Shown: positions 42,526 through 51,921, numbered from the stretch's first letter. The stretch: 64,000 nucleotides of DNA from Ktedonobacter racemifer DSM 44963 (GCF_000178855.1 NZ_ADVG01000002.1:2418001-2482000), one strand, 5' to 3'. Numbers and translations: made by a program. Notes: generated by a model from the letters alone, not told the origin.

Positions 42526-44556
42526 TTAGATGTCCAGGTTGGCGTTGCGGGCGTGGCTCTCGATGAAGCGGCGGCGGGGCGCGACCTCGTCGCCCATGAG
42601 CATGCTGAAGACCTTGTCGGCCTCGACGGCCTCGTCGACGGAGACTTTGAGGATGGTACGGCGCTCAGGGTCCATGGTGGTCTCCCAGAGGGTCTCCGGG
42701 TTCATCTCACCCAGGCCTTTGTAGCGGCCAACCTCGGGTTCCTTGCCGTTGTGCGTGGCCTTGTATTCGTTGATCAGGGCATCGCGCTCTTCTTCGGTGT
42801 AGACGAAGTGAACCTGCTTACCAAACTTGACGTGGTAGAGAGGTGGCTGCGCGATGTAGAGATGGCCCCCACCGATCAGTTCAGGCATATAGCGGTAGAA
42901 GAAGGTCAGCAGGAGGGTGCGAATGTGCGCGCCGTCAACATCAGCGTCGCACATAATGACGACGCGGCCATAGCGCAGGCGGGAGAGATTGAACTGCTCA
43001 CCAATGCCCACGCCTACAGCGGTAATGATATTTTTGACCTCTTCGTTGTGCAGGATCTTGTCCAGCGTGACACGCTCGACGTTGAGGATCTTACCACGCA
43101 GGGGAAGGATGGCCTGGAAGTGGCGATCACGCCCTTGTTTTGCCGAGCCACCAGCGGAATCTCCCTCGACCAGGTATAGCTCACAGCGGTCTGCGCGCCG
43201 CTCGCTACAGTCGGCCAGCTTGCCAGGGAGCGTGGTATCGAGCACGTTTTTGCGCTGGACGAGGTCACGTGCGGCCCGGGCGGCCTCACGTGCCTTGGCG
43301 GAGGTTAGACACTTGCTGATGATGGCCTTGGCCTCGCTGGGGGTCTCCTCCAGATAGCGGTTGAGCATGTCCGCAGTGATGTTTTCGACGATGGGGCGGA
43401 TCTCAGCGTTGTTCAGCTTGCTCTTGGTCTGGGCCTCGAACTGTGGATTGGGGATCTTCACGCTGACCACTACGGCCAGGCCCTGGCGTACGTCGTCGCC
43501 AGTTAGATTGGGATCCTTCTCTTTGAGCAGACCAGTCTTGCGGGCATAGTCATTGAGAGAGCGCGTGAGGGCGCTACGGAAACCAGTGATATGCATGCCA
43601 CCGTCTACGGTGTTGATGCCATTGGCAAACGAGAACTCGGTGGTTGACCAGCTATCATTATATTGCAGGGCAATATCGACTTTGACTTTATCAATCTCGC
43701 GGCTGGCGCTCGCGGGGCGTGCCTGAAGCGTGTTGCGATTCTTGTTAAGGTAGCGAACGAAGGAGACCAGGCCACCCTCGAAGTAGAAGGTTGCTTCACG
43801 GTCGCTGCGCTCATCGCGAATGCAGATGGTCATGCCGCGATTGAGGTAGGCCATCTCGCGGAAGCGCTGGGCGAGCATATCAAAGTTATAGTCGCGTGTC
43901 TCCATAACAGAGAGATCGGGCATGAAAGAGGTCCGGGTACCCGTGCCCTCGAAGCTGCCTACGGCGGCTAGCTTGGTGACAGGCGTGCCCTTTTCATAGC
44001 GCTGGCGATAGACTTTTCCATCGCGCCTGACATCGACCTGGCACCACTCTGAGAGCGCATTTACCACCGAGACACCGACGCCATGTAGACCACTACTGAT
44101 CTGGTAGCCGCCACCACCAAACTTACCACCGGCATGCAGGACCGTCATCACGACTTCAAGCGTCGACATGCCCGGGCGCTGGTGATGCTCTTCAACAGGG
44201 ATACCGCGACCATTATCCTCAATCGTGACCGAGCCATCAGCATGAATGGTGACCTGGATGGTATCGGCATAGCCGGCCATAACCTCGTCGACGCTGTTGT
44301 CGACCACCTCCTGGATGAGGTGATGGAGGCCACGCTGATCGGTCGCCCCGATATACATACCTGGACGCACACGTACAGCTTCTAAGCCTTCGAGAATCTG
44401 AATATTCTGGCCGCTATAGCCATTGTTGCCATGATTCTGAGTGGTGCTACCCAGGTCAACCTCATCACTGCTAGAGATTGTATTGGCAGGAGTCGCTAGG
44501 ACCTCCTGCTCATCTGAAATGTGCTCTGCCATTAGTGATTCTCTTGTCTTTGCCAT
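42526..44556 (-). CDS. gyrB: DNA gyrase subunit B
   Basis: The 676-aa protein has the ATP-binding GHKL domain (LEGLEAVRVRPGMYIG, EVVDNSVDE, IEDNGRGIP, GGGGY.ISSGLHGVG), a transducer domain, the TOPRIM domain (EGDSAGGSAKQGRDR, DADVDGAHIRTLL) and the GyrB-type C-terminal ending (EVAPRRRFIESHARNANLDI). This final motif favours gyrase over topoisomerase IV. The ATG at 44556 was chosen because it starts MAKTRESLMAEH with AAAGGA upstream, but a second ATG at 44532 is possible. It is alone: dnaA, recF and gyrA are not adjacent. Confidence 0.93.
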   Translation of the reverse strand: MAKTRESLMAEHISDEQEVLATPANTISSSDEVDLGSTTQNHGNNGYSGQNIQILEGLEAVRVRPGMYIGATDQRGLHHLIQEVVDNSVDEVMAGYADTIQVTIHADGSVTIEDNGRGIPVEEHHQRPGMSTLEVVMTVLHAGGKFGGGGYQISSGLHGVGVSVVNALSEWCQVDVRRDGKVYRQRYEKGTPVTKLAAVGSFEGTGTRTSFMPDLSVMETRDYNFDMLAQRFREMAYLNRGMTICIRDERSDREATFYFEGGLVSFVRYLNKNRNTLQARPASASREIDKVKVDIALQYNDSWSTTEFSFANGINTVDGGMHITGFRSALTRSLNDYARKTGLLKEKDPNLTGDDVRQGLAVVVSVKIPNPQFEAQTKSKLNNAEIRPIVENITADMLNRYLEETPSEAKAIISKCLTSAKAREAARAARDLVQRKNVLDTTLPGKLADCSERRADRCELYLVEGDSAGGSAKQGRDRHFQAILPLRGKILNVERVTLDKILHNEEVKNIITAVGVGIGEQFNLSRLRYGRVVIMCDADVDGAHIRTLLLTFFYRYMPELIGGGHLYIAQPPLYHVKFGKQVHFVYTEEERDALINEYKATHNGKEPEVGRYKGLGEMNPETLWETTMDPERRTILKVSVDEAVEADKVFSMLMGDEVAPRRRFIESHARNANLDI

Positions 44557-45009
44557 AGAACCTGTACATTCCTTTTGCTCAGTAAACACGGAACTGCGGC
44601 GGAGGCCGTTGCGCCTGGATAAACAACGGACAAGCCGCGGTCTGATACGAATTGCTGTCCTTTGAGTGATCGTCGTGGCTGGTCCCCCTACCACAATGGC
44701 ACAACAGTAGTAGCGCTAGGAACAGGGGGCGAGTTATAGATGTAGAAGCTAGCCCCAATGCCTGCTGGTTGGACGTCTTCAGGTTTCGCCTGGCGTTCGC
44801 CTTATACATGACACGTGCTATACACGTTCCAGGATGAGCGGCAGACGACTATGGAAGGCTAGTATTTTTCTATGTGTAAGTATTCTGCTTGAGCATAGAA
44901 AAAGTGGCAATGAAAGCCACTGTGTGCCACATCATTATAGCACATTTTGCTTGATAAACAAAGCAGAGAAGTGGGTTGAACGGACAACCGCAGGGGAAAG
45001 AAAAGAGAA

Positions 45010-45063
45010 GAGATGATGTGTGTCCCCTGGTGGCCCATACCACCAGGGGACACACATCATCTC
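45010..45063. repeat. Long perfect hairpin after the zinc-ribbon membrane gene
   Basis: The perfect 24-bp arms (45010-45033 and 45040-45063) enclose a CCCATA loop. It is 11 nt after the stop at 45075 on the minus strand. Confidence 0.95.
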
Positions 45064-45074
45064 GCATAGTTTGG

Positions 45075-45653
45075 CTAGAAACGGTTCCCGGGAATCGGTC
45101 CCCCCATAGGAATGTTTGAGTTGGGAACGCCCTGCATATTAGCCATACCTGGCATACTCGGCATAGGCGCGCCTGCCAGATTGGTTGTGCAGTACGGACA
45201 GAAGGTCCAGCGCAGTTCCAGCAAGCGCTCACACTTGGGGCAGGAGCGCTTGAGCTTCTGGCCACAGGAGGGGCAGACCTGGAAATCCGACTCGATGCGT
45301 GCATGGCAATTGCTGCACGTCTGACGCTCGGTCATTTCAGCCAGGAGCGACTCTTCTTCCAACTGGCGCTCATAGATCTCGGCCAGGGTCTGGCGGGGGC
45401 GCAGAATCATATACACAAATACGCCCGCAATCGGAAAGATGGCTACAGCGACGGTAGAGATAATCTGCAGGAGGAAGTCTTGCGTGCGCGCGCGAATGTC
45501 GCGAAACGTCCAAATAACGGTGCTCAGCCAGAATACTACCAGGAAGGCCACCATACAAGCGACCATAGGCCCGACCAGGTTTTGCAGTGTTGTGAGCCAG
45601 CCAGGCTGGGTAGTGGCCAGGGAGGTGCTCAGGTTTGCATATACAAAATTCAC
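45075..45653 (-). CDS. Membrane protein with double zinc ribbon
   Basis: The 192-aa protein has two N-terminal membrane helices (VACMVAFLVVFWLSTVIWTF near residue 35 and ISTVAVAIFPIAGVFVYMIL near 68) and a charged linker. A double zinc ribbon follows with Cys pairs in CSNCHAR, CPSCGQK, CPKCERL and CPYCTTN. It ends with a Met/Pro/Gly-rich tail. The zinc ribbon is likely cytoplasmic. Function is unknown. The GTG start lies after an AAAGGGG stretch. Confidence 0.75.
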   Translation of the reverse strand: MNFVYANLSTSLATTQPGWLTTLQNLVGPMVACMVAFLVVFWLSTVIWTFRDIRARTQDFLLQIISTVAVAIFPIAGVFVYMILRPRQTLAEIYERQLEEESLLAEMTERQTCSNCHARIESDFQVCPSCGQKLKRSCPKCERLLELRWTFCPYCTTNLAGAPMPSMPGMANMQGVPNSNIPMGGPIPGNRF

Positions 45654-45934
45654 AGGACAGACGCCCCTTTCAGAGAATAGAATAAAGTACTATTTACTAC
45701 TCGCAACTTTTGCTTGCGTCGCTCCACTATTTTTTTTCTGGATTAACGAGTTACATACACTCTCTTACAACGTTCGTTTCCCCTAGCATGATGACGACAT
45801 AGGACTATAAGCTGGCAGAGTTTTTGCTACCTTCTTTAATATACAATATAGCGAAAAAACCACGCACATCTTCAGCTTCATGAATGAACCGCCGGGCCTG
45901 CTCTTACCCGATCAGGAAAAGAGTAAGGCCTGGT

Positions 45935-45966
45935 AAATAGCCTCTCTCTTAAATAGCCTCTCTCTT
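45935..45966. repeat. Tandem 16-bp duplication
   Basis: AAATAGCCTCTCTCTT occurs twice, head to tail, with no spacer. Confidence 0.9.
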
Positions 45967-46123
45967 AATATATCGATGCGGACACGAAAAAGGAACATTT
46001 TCGTAACTTACCCCAACCTATAGGCTAGGTGCCAACGCTGCTAAACATTCCATAAAGGGCGCAAGGCGCGCGTCTACATATCATGACCCTATATACCGCT
46101 TGCCTGACATCCTTCCCCCCCAG

Positions 46124-46185
46124 AGTACTGGGTATGCTAGAGCTGGTTGGGCGGATGCCCAACCAGCTCTAGCATACCCAGTACT
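46124..46185. repeat. Long perfect hairpin
   Basis: The perfect 29-bp arms (46124-46152 and 46157-46185) enclose a GGAT loop, in a gap between divergent genes with no close stop codon. It is thus not just a terminator position. Confidence 0.95.
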
Positions 46186-46396
46186 TTACTATTCTAAGCA
46201 AATTCTAATGTAGTTCGAAAAACAGGACTTAACTCTTACTAGTTTAGATGTTTTAAAGGTGATATGATAGTTTCTAACTAGAGGTTTATCATGAAGGCCG
46301 CGGTTATAGCGCCAGTGAGAATATGGTAGACCTGTATCTGGCCCCGCTTCAGTCGCAAGTGGAACGTGTAGCCAGAGAAACATATAGATAGGAAAC

Positions 46397-46425
46397 TTGT
46401 GCGGTTTTGAGCACTATGCTACACT
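46397..46425 (+). promoter_or_regulatory. Possible promoter of the hydrolase-like gene
   Basis: TTGTGC (46397-46402) and TACACT (46420-46425) have a 17-nt spacer, 38 nt before the start codon. Confidence 0.5.
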
Positions 46426-46462
46426 AGAACACTAGTTCAAAGGCCCTATAAGGAGGTTATTC

Positions 46463-47497
46463 ATGGCGAGTGGTAACTACGCCAGGAAGCGCTCACCACG
46501 CCAGCCAGTCGACACGACTTTGCCCATACCCGCTCGAGCTACTCGACAATTGCCAACCGTACAACAGCATCCCTTTGATGATGAAGATATTCTGACGGAA
46601 TCGCTTCCGCCGCGTACACGCCCTACTCCCACGACTACTGCGGCAATCAGGCGGACGACAGCGGAGGCGCGGAGTCAGACAAGCGAGATCAGGCGGGCGG
46701 GCACACCAGCGCCACGTTCGGCGCGCCCATTACAACCAAATAGGAATACTACACGTAGGCCCGCGTCTAAACGTCGCTACCAGGTCATCGACGATTACGC
46801 GCCGCATCCATTACACCGGCATCGCCGCTGGCTCAATCCACTCGTCTATAGTTCACTCATTGGCGTCGTCTTCCTGGCTCTCTTGCTTTGGGCCGCTATC
46901 GCGCAGCGACCGGGTGCGCCTGTGCTCCTGCCGAACTGGGGAGGACAGGTCTACAATATCCAGGTTGGCGGCGATAAGGCTGGGTCCTGGGAGTCACCCA
47001 AGCCTGCACCGCCCAAGGTGGCTGTCCCGACGGGTCCTTACTCGATCCTGGGCAAGCCCACGGTCACCGCCGACTTTATTAATAAGGTGCTGGCCAATGC
47101 TGGCTCTCCGGCGGCAGGCAAGGGGCAAGCTATGTATGACCTGGGCGTGCAATATGGCATTGATCCGGTCTTTGGCCTGGCCTTTTTCCAGCATGAGAGC
47201 ACCTTTGGAAAAAATGGCGAGGCACGCACTACGATGTCCCTAGGTAACCTACGCTGCATCCCGGACCATGAGTGCATTGACCAGGACCGTGGCGGCTACG
47301 CCAAGTTTAATGGCTGGGAAGATGGCTTTCGCTCCTGGTACGCACTTATGCGCAATCTCTACGTCGCCCAGTGGGGACGCAGTACCATCGATGCAATCAT
47401 TCCCAAGTATGCCCCCAGCGCGGATAACAACAACGAGGCGGCCTATATCGCTTCAGTGAAGCGCGCTGTCGATAACTGGCGTGCCGGCAACATATAA
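46463..47497 (+). CDS. Membrane-anchored glucosaminidase/lysozyme-like protein
   Basis: The 344-aa protein has a basic, disordered N-terminal 115 residues rich in Thr/Arg/Pro, one TM (NPLVYSSLIGVVFLALLLWA near 125-150) and a linker. The extracytoplasmic domain (about 200-340) is like glucosaminidase/lysozyme-superfamily hydrolases: GIDPVFGLAFFQHESTFGKN supplies the likely catalytic Glu, and FNGWEDGFRSWYALMRNLY follows. It probably cuts peptidoglycan. The ATG has AAGGAGG upstream. It is convergent with the sensor-regulator gene. Confidence 0.78.
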   Translation: MASGNYARKRSPRQPVDTTLPIPARATRQLPTVQQHPFDDEDILTESLPPRTRPTPTTTAAIRRTTAEARSQTSEIRRAGTPAPRSARPLQPNRNTTRRPASKRRYQVIDDYAPHPLHRHRRWLNPLVYSSLIGVVFLALLLWAAIAQRPGAPVLLPNWGGQVYNIQVGGDKAGSWESPKPAPPKVAVPTGPYSILGKPTVTADFINKVLANAGSPAAGKGQAMYDLGVQYGIDPVFGLAFFQHESTFGKNGEARTTMSLGNLRCIPDHECIDQDRGGYAKFNGWEDGFRSWYALMRNLYVAQWGRSTIDAIIPKYAPSADNNNEAAYIASVKRAVDNWRAGNI

Positions 47498-47507
47498 TAT
47501 TGAGTAA

Positions 47508-48905
47508 TTATCGCGCCTCTACGAGGCCTTGAGCCAGGGCTTTGCTCAAGGCCTCAGTCCGGCCTGAGACATTCATCTTCTGGTAGATATTCGCCAGGTG
47601 AAAATTGACGGTACGCTCGCTGACATAGAGGCGGGCCGCGATCTCTTTATTGCGCAAACCACGTACCAGGAGGCGCAACACCTCCAGCTCACGCGTAGTA
47701 AGCACCTCGCTACGCGCCCCCCGTTCACGCTCACGCCCCACACGCGAGAGGAGGCGACCAGCAAGCTGTGGCTGTACCAGGACCTCTCCACGCGCCACTA
47801 CACGCAGCGCCTCAGCCAGCTCCTCAGATGAGACATCTTTTAAGAGATAGCCATCGGCTCCGGCACGCAAGGTTTCATACAGGTAATCTTCCCGCTCCTG
47901 CGTTGAAAGCATCAGGACGCGCGTGTTGAGATTCAATTGCTTGATCTGGCGCAGGGCCTCCAGGCTCTGACCTTCAGGGAGCTGGGCGTCGAGCAGGACG
48001 ACCTGGGGTCCCAATTCTAATGTCTCGCTCACGGCCTGCACCCCATCTCCAGCCTCACCCACCACCCACAGGTCCGCGTAGCTTTCCAGCAGGTGATGCA
48101 GGCCCGCGCGTACGACTGGTTGCGCATCGACTATGAGCAAGCTGAGGCGCGCTTCAGGCTGGGATGGTGCCGAGACAGAAATAGGGAACGCGAGTCCCGC
48201 AGGCGCCACTGCTTGCTCTCGTTCATGCTGATAGGGGAGGCGCGCCTGCACACGCGTTCCCTGCGTAAGCACCTCGCTCGTCAATGTGCCCCCCATCGCC
48301 TCAAGGCGGGCACGCAGGTCACAATAAATATGTTCGGAGAATTTTTCTACTCCCTCTTGCGCATCAGACCAGAAGGGCGGAAGATCATCGGAGGTGGGAA
48401 GATCCGAGGGCGCAGCTAGCGTTGGGGGTGTGCCATCGTCCTCAATCGCCAGAAGGATATCCTCCTGTGTATAAGCTAGTGTCAGGCGCACGCGCCGCGC
48501 TCCTTGATGCTGGCGCAGTTGATACAGCGTCTCCTGCGCCAGGAGAAATAGCAGATATTCAGCATGAGTGACACCCGCGTTCTGGGCGTGTTCCTCCACG
48601 CCTGTCAGGGTGACCCGGCTGGAGAGTCCAAGCTGCTCGGCGGTAGCATCAACTAGCTGCTCAAGCGCCTCGCCAAGCGTATGCCCTTCTAGCTCGGGCA
48701 GGATCAGGTAGTTGCTCGAGGTGCGCGCCAGGTGCAGGGCCTGCCGGGTCATCTGCTCGAGTGAGCATAGATGGCTCGCCAGATCCGGCATGTGTTGCAG
48801 GTTTGCACTCGCAGATAGCACCTGGAACTCAATGAGCATAGCGCTCAGTGTCTGGAGGAGCCGCTCATGCTGCTGCTCTTGTGAGTGCGCATTCTCGCTT
48901 GCCAT
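47508..48905 (-). CDS. Sensor-like/receiver/LuxR fusion regulator
   Basis: The 465-aa protein joins a helical N-terminal part and GHKL-like segment (about 1-230; LLAIEDDGTPP resembles an N-box remnant and LEAMGGTLTSEV is like the end of a NarX-type kinase) with a receiver domain (about 255-370; LLIVDAQPVVR, VVLLDAQLPEG with phospho-acceptor Asp, LKDVSSEEL) and a LuxR HTH (about 395-460, TTRELEVLRLLVRGLRNKEI). No clear phosphoacceptor His is visible in the N-terminal helices. It is NarL-type control in one chain; target unknown. It lies after clpB with a 207-nt gap. Confidence 0.85.
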   Translation of the reverse strand: MASENAHSQEQQHERLLQTLSAMLIEFQVLSASANLQHMPDLASHLCSLEQMTRQALHLARTSSNYLILPELEGHTLGEALEQLVDATAEQLGLSSRVTLTGVEEHAQNAGVTHAEYLLFLLAQETLYQLRQHQGARRVRLTLAYTQEDILLAIEDDGTPPTLAAPSDLPTSDDLPPFWSDAQEGVEKFSEHIYCDLRARLEAMGGTLTSEVLTQGTRVQARLPYQHEREQAVAPAGLAFPISVSAPSQPEARLSLLIVDAQPVVRAGLHHLLESYADLWVVGEAGDGVQAVSETLELGPQVVLLDAQLPEGQSLEALRQIKQLNLNTRVLMLSTQEREDYLYETLRAGADGYLLKDVSSEELAEALRVVARGEVLVQPQLAGRLLSRVGRERERGARSEVLTTRELEVLRLLVRGLRNKEIAARLYVSERTVNFHLANIYQKMNVSGRTEALSKALAQGLVEAR

Positions 48906-48931
48906 AGTTGTTTCTCACAATTCATGGTGAA

Positions 48932-48972
48932 TTTGTTGTAGTTTCTCGCCTGCGGCGAGAAACTACAACAAA
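48932..48972. repeat. Perfect hairpin between clpB and the LuxR fusion gene
   Basis: The 19-bp arms (48932-48950 and 48954-48972) have a TGC loop, and the top reads CTCGCCTGCGGCGAG, echoing the family A flank. Confidence 0.9.
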
Positions 48973-49001
48973 CAAGATTTTCTGGGGATTGGTTTCTTAT
49001 T

Positions 49002-49050
49002 CCGCTCACCAACGGTGCTTTGCACCTAGCCTCTCGGTTCAGGTGAGCGG
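49002..49050. repeat. Intergenic repeat, family B', second copy
   Basis: The 49-nt core, CCGCTCACC to GGTGAGCGG, matches 9831-9879 with about four differences. It is located between clpB and the LuxR fusion gene. Confidence 0.85.
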
Positions 49051-49112
49051 AAAGGAAGCCCAGGCCCCGGCAGGAGGGGAAAACCCCTCCTGCACCTCCC
49101 CATCCGTAGATG

Positions 49113-51707
49113 TTAAATGGCCTGGACGGCAATGGAGCGTAGGGCTAGTTTGCCGTTCTGGACGTCGATCTGGACGGTATCGCCGTCGCGCACGGAACCA
49201 TCGAGGATAGCACGGGCAATGCGGTTCTCGACCTCCTTCTGGATCGTCCGTTTGAGTGGGCGGGCGCCAAACTGGGGATCGTAGCCCTCCTCGGCCAGGT
49301 AGTCCTTAGCGGCGTCGGTCAGTTGGAGCGTGATATGGCGCTCGGCCAGGCGTGGGCGCAAGCGGTTGATCTGGATATCGACGATGTTGCGCACCTGCTC
49401 CTTACTGATGGGGTGGAAGATGATGACCTCGTCGATACGGTTGATAAACTCGGGACGGAAGCCCTCCTCGCGCAGGCGCTGGCGCACCGTGCGCTGTACA
49501 TCTTCCTCGTCCATGCCATCATACTCATGCAACCATGTTGTGCCGACATTGCTGGTCATGATGACAACAGTGTTACGGAAGTCGACCGTACGCCCCTGGC
49601 CATCCGTCAAACGCCCATCATCCAATAGCTGCAACAGGACGTTAAAGACTTCGGGCGCAGCCTTCTCGATCTCGTCGAGCAGGATCACGCTATAGGGATG
49701 GCGGCGTACAGCCTCGGTGAGCTGGCCACCCTCTTCGTAGCCCACATATCCAGGAGGCGCTCCGATCAGGCGCGAGACCGAGTGCTTCTCCATATACTCT
49801 GACATATCGATACGCACCATGGCTTGCTCATCATCAAAGAGGAACTCAGCCAGGGCGCGCGCCAGCTCGGTTTTACCGACGCCGGTCGGACCAAGGAAGA
49901 GGAAGCTCGCCAGCGGACGATTGGGGTCTTGCAAGCCCGCACGCGAGCGACGTATGGCGTCTGAGACCGCCTCAAGTGCCTGCTCCTGGCCCACAACACG
50001 CTCACGCAAACGCTCCTCCATGTGCAGGAGCTTCTGAACCTCGCCCTCCATCATTTTGGAGACAGGGATATGCGTCCATTTCGAGACGATATTCGCGACA
50101 TCCTCGGCATCCACCTCTTCTTTGAGCATACGCGAGGACCCTCCAGCCGAAAGCTTTGCCTCCATCGCCTGGATACGTTCCTCAAGTTCTTTGATGGTGC
50201 CATAGCGCAGGCGCGCCATGCTCTCGTAGTCATAGGAGCGCTCGGCCTGCTCGTACTGGACCTGAGCCTCTTCAAGCTGCTTCTTGAGTGACCTCAGCTC
50301 ATCCACGGGAGCGCGCTCGCTCTCCAGGGCCAGTTTCAGGGAACGCAGTTGCTCATTCAAATTGGCGATATCCGCCTCGACTCGCTCGCGGCGCTCACGG
50401 CTGGCGGGATCGGTCTCTTTCTTCAGCGCCTCCTGCTCCACCTGTAACTGGCGTATGCGGCGGTCCAGGGCATCGATCTCGGTTGGTGTGCTATCGAGCT
50501 CCACACGACGATGACTGGCCGCCTCATCGATCAGGTCGATGGCTTTATCGGGCAGGAAACGGTCTGTGATATAGCGATTTGAGAGCATAGCCGCGGCCAC
50601 AATGGCGCTATCCTGAATGCGTACGCCATGATGGACCTCGTAGCGTGGTTTCAGGCCACGCAGAATACTAATGGTATCCTCAACACTGGGTGGATCGACC
50701 AGCACTGGCTGGAAACGACGCTCAAGCGCGGCGTCCTTCTCAATATGTTTGCGATACTCATCGAGCGTGGTCGCGCCAATGCAGTGCAGTTCACCACGCG
50801 CCAGCATTGGCTTGAGCATGTTTGAGGCATCCATCGCGCCCTCAGCGGCTCCCGCTCCGACAAGAGTATGCAACTCGTCGATAAAGAGGATAATGCCGCC
50901 CTGGGCACTGGTAACCTCCTTCAGGACCGCTTTGAGTCTTTCTTCAAACTCGCCACGAAACTTGGCGCCTGCGACCAGGGCGCTCAGGTCCAGGGTCACG
51001 ACCTGTTTATTCTCCAGCGTCTTGGGAACATCACCACGCACAATACGCTGGGCAAGGCCCTCTACAATGGCTGTTTTTCCAACGCCAGGCTCGCCGATCA
51101 AGACAGGATTATTCTTCGTGCGGCGGCTCAGCACCTGAATCACGCGCCGGATCTCTTCGTCGCGCCCAATGACGGGATCAAGCTTTCCCTCGCGCGCCGC
51201 CGCGGTCAGGTTACGCCCATACTTCTCCAACGCCTGGTATTTCCCCTCGGGATTCTGATCGGTCACGCGCTGCGCACCTCTAATGGATGTCAAAGCCTGT
51301 AAGACAGAGTCGCGACTCAAGCCAGCAGATTGCAGGGCTTTGCGCGCCTCGGTATCGCTGTCGAAGAGCGCCAGGAGCAGGTGCTCGACGCTCATATATT
51401 CATCTTTAAATTTCCCCATCTCGCTCCACGCATCATTCAGGACTTTGTGCAAGCGAGGTGAGATGCCAGGATCACTGCCGCCATAGACGCGCGAGAGTCG
51501 ATCCAGGTCGCTCTCGACACGGCGCAGAACGGCCTGCGTGCTTCCACCAGCTTTTTGAATAATCTGGGGTACAACCCCGCCCTCTTGCAACAGGAGTGCG
51601 TTCAGCAAATGCTCTGGCTCTACCTGCGCATGATTGCGGCTACGCGCAATCTCCGATGCCTCATATATGGCCTGGCGGGCTTTCTCTGTAAAGCGCTCTA
51701 TTTTCAT
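49113..51707 (-). CDS. clpB: ClpB disaggregase chaperone
   Basis: The 864-aa AAA+ protein has Clp-N repeats (1-145), a first AAA module with GEPGVGKTAIVEGLA (about 205), a coiled-coil middle domain (about 400-540), a second AAA module with GPTGVGKTELARALA (about 605), and a ClpB-type C-terminal domain. It has no ClpP-binding tripeptide loop, so it is ClpB not ClpA/C. It rescues aggregated proteins with DnaK. The ATG at 51707 with GGAGG 7 nt upstream begins MKIERFTEKA. No CIRCE element is visible upstream. Confidence 0.95.
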   Translation of the reverse strand: MKIERFTEKARQAIYEASEIARSRNHAQVEPEHLLNALLLQEGGVVPQIIQKAGGSTQAVLRRVESDLDRLSRVYGGSDPGISPRLHKVLNDAWSEMGKFKDEYMSVEHLLLALFDSDTEARKALQSAGLSRDSVLQALTSIRGAQRVTDQNPEGKYQALEKYGRNLTAAAREGKLDPVIGRDEEIRRVIQVLSRRTKNNPVLIGEPGVGKTAIVEGLAQRIVRGDVPKTLENKQVVTLDLSALVAGAKFRGEFEERLKAVLKEVTSAQGGIILFIDELHTLVGAGAAEGAMDASNMLKPMLARGELHCIGATTLDEYRKHIEKDAALERRFQPVLVDPPSVEDTISILRGLKPRYEVHHGVRIQDSAIVAAAMLSNRYITDRFLPDKAIDLIDEAASHRRVELDSTPTEIDALDRRIRQLQVEQEALKKETDPASRERRERVEADIANLNEQLRSLKLALESERAPVDELRSLKKQLEEAQVQYEQAERSYDYESMARLRYGTIKELEERIQAMEAKLSAGGSSRMLKEEVDAEDVANIVSKWTHIPVSKMMEGEVQKLLHMEERLRERVVGQEQALEAVSDAIRRSRAGLQDPNRPLASFLFLGPTGVGKTELARALAEFLFDDEQAMVRIDMSEYMEKHSVSRLIGAPPGYVGYEEGGQLTEAVRRHPYSVILLDEIEKAAPEVFNVLLQLLDDGRLTDGQGRTVDFRNTVVIMTSNVGTTWLHEYDGMDEEDVQRTVRQRLREEGFRPEFINRIDEVIIFHPISKEQVRNIVDIQINRLRPRLAERHITLQLTDAAKDYLAEEGYDPQFGARPLKRTIQKEVENRIARAILDGSVRDGDTVQIDVQNGKLALRSIAVQAI

Positions 51708-51782
51708 ATGCAGCCTCCATCGCACCCTGAAATGATTTTTTTAACGCTATCACTATACTACAATGAGTAGTAATCTAGCAAC

Positions 51783-51809
51783 AAGTTTGAGTGCATATCT
51801 ATCAAACTT
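51783..51809. promoter_or_regulatory. Operator-like inverted repeat
   Basis: AAGTTTGA and TCAAACTT are perfect 8-bp arms with an 11-nt spacer, about one turn apart, between divergent clpB and eccC-like genes. Confidence 0.5.
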
Positions 51810-51845
51810 CAACATTTCTTTGTGGGCTATTTATTCCCACATCTG

Positions 51846-51921
51846 CTTTCGCGCCTGCGGCGCTCAAGGAGGGTAATATGCGGGTGGAAGGCGAGCAAAG
51901 CCCGTTTTTCACCCACATATT
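51846..51921. repeat. Degenerate family A repeat with conserved flank
   Basis: The flank CTTTCGCGCCTGCGGCGCTC is present, followed by a weaker hairpin (51875-51886 with 51910-51921, 11 of 12 pairs). It may be a decayed copy. Confidence 0.75.

Larger units (their letters stand above)
45654..46462. other. Long gene-free gap
   Basis: No credible gene is found over 809 nt. It holds two tandem copies of AAATAGCCTCTCTCTT (45935-45950 and 45951-45966), the perfect hairpin 46124-46185 and AT-rich promoter-like sequence near 46380-46430. Short frames here have no ribosome site or protein-like content. Confidence 0.65.

Noticed and set aside
46189..46383. 64-codon minus-strand frame
   Set aside because: It runs from AT-rich promoter-like DNA into a hairpin arm, with no ribosome site or known pattern.
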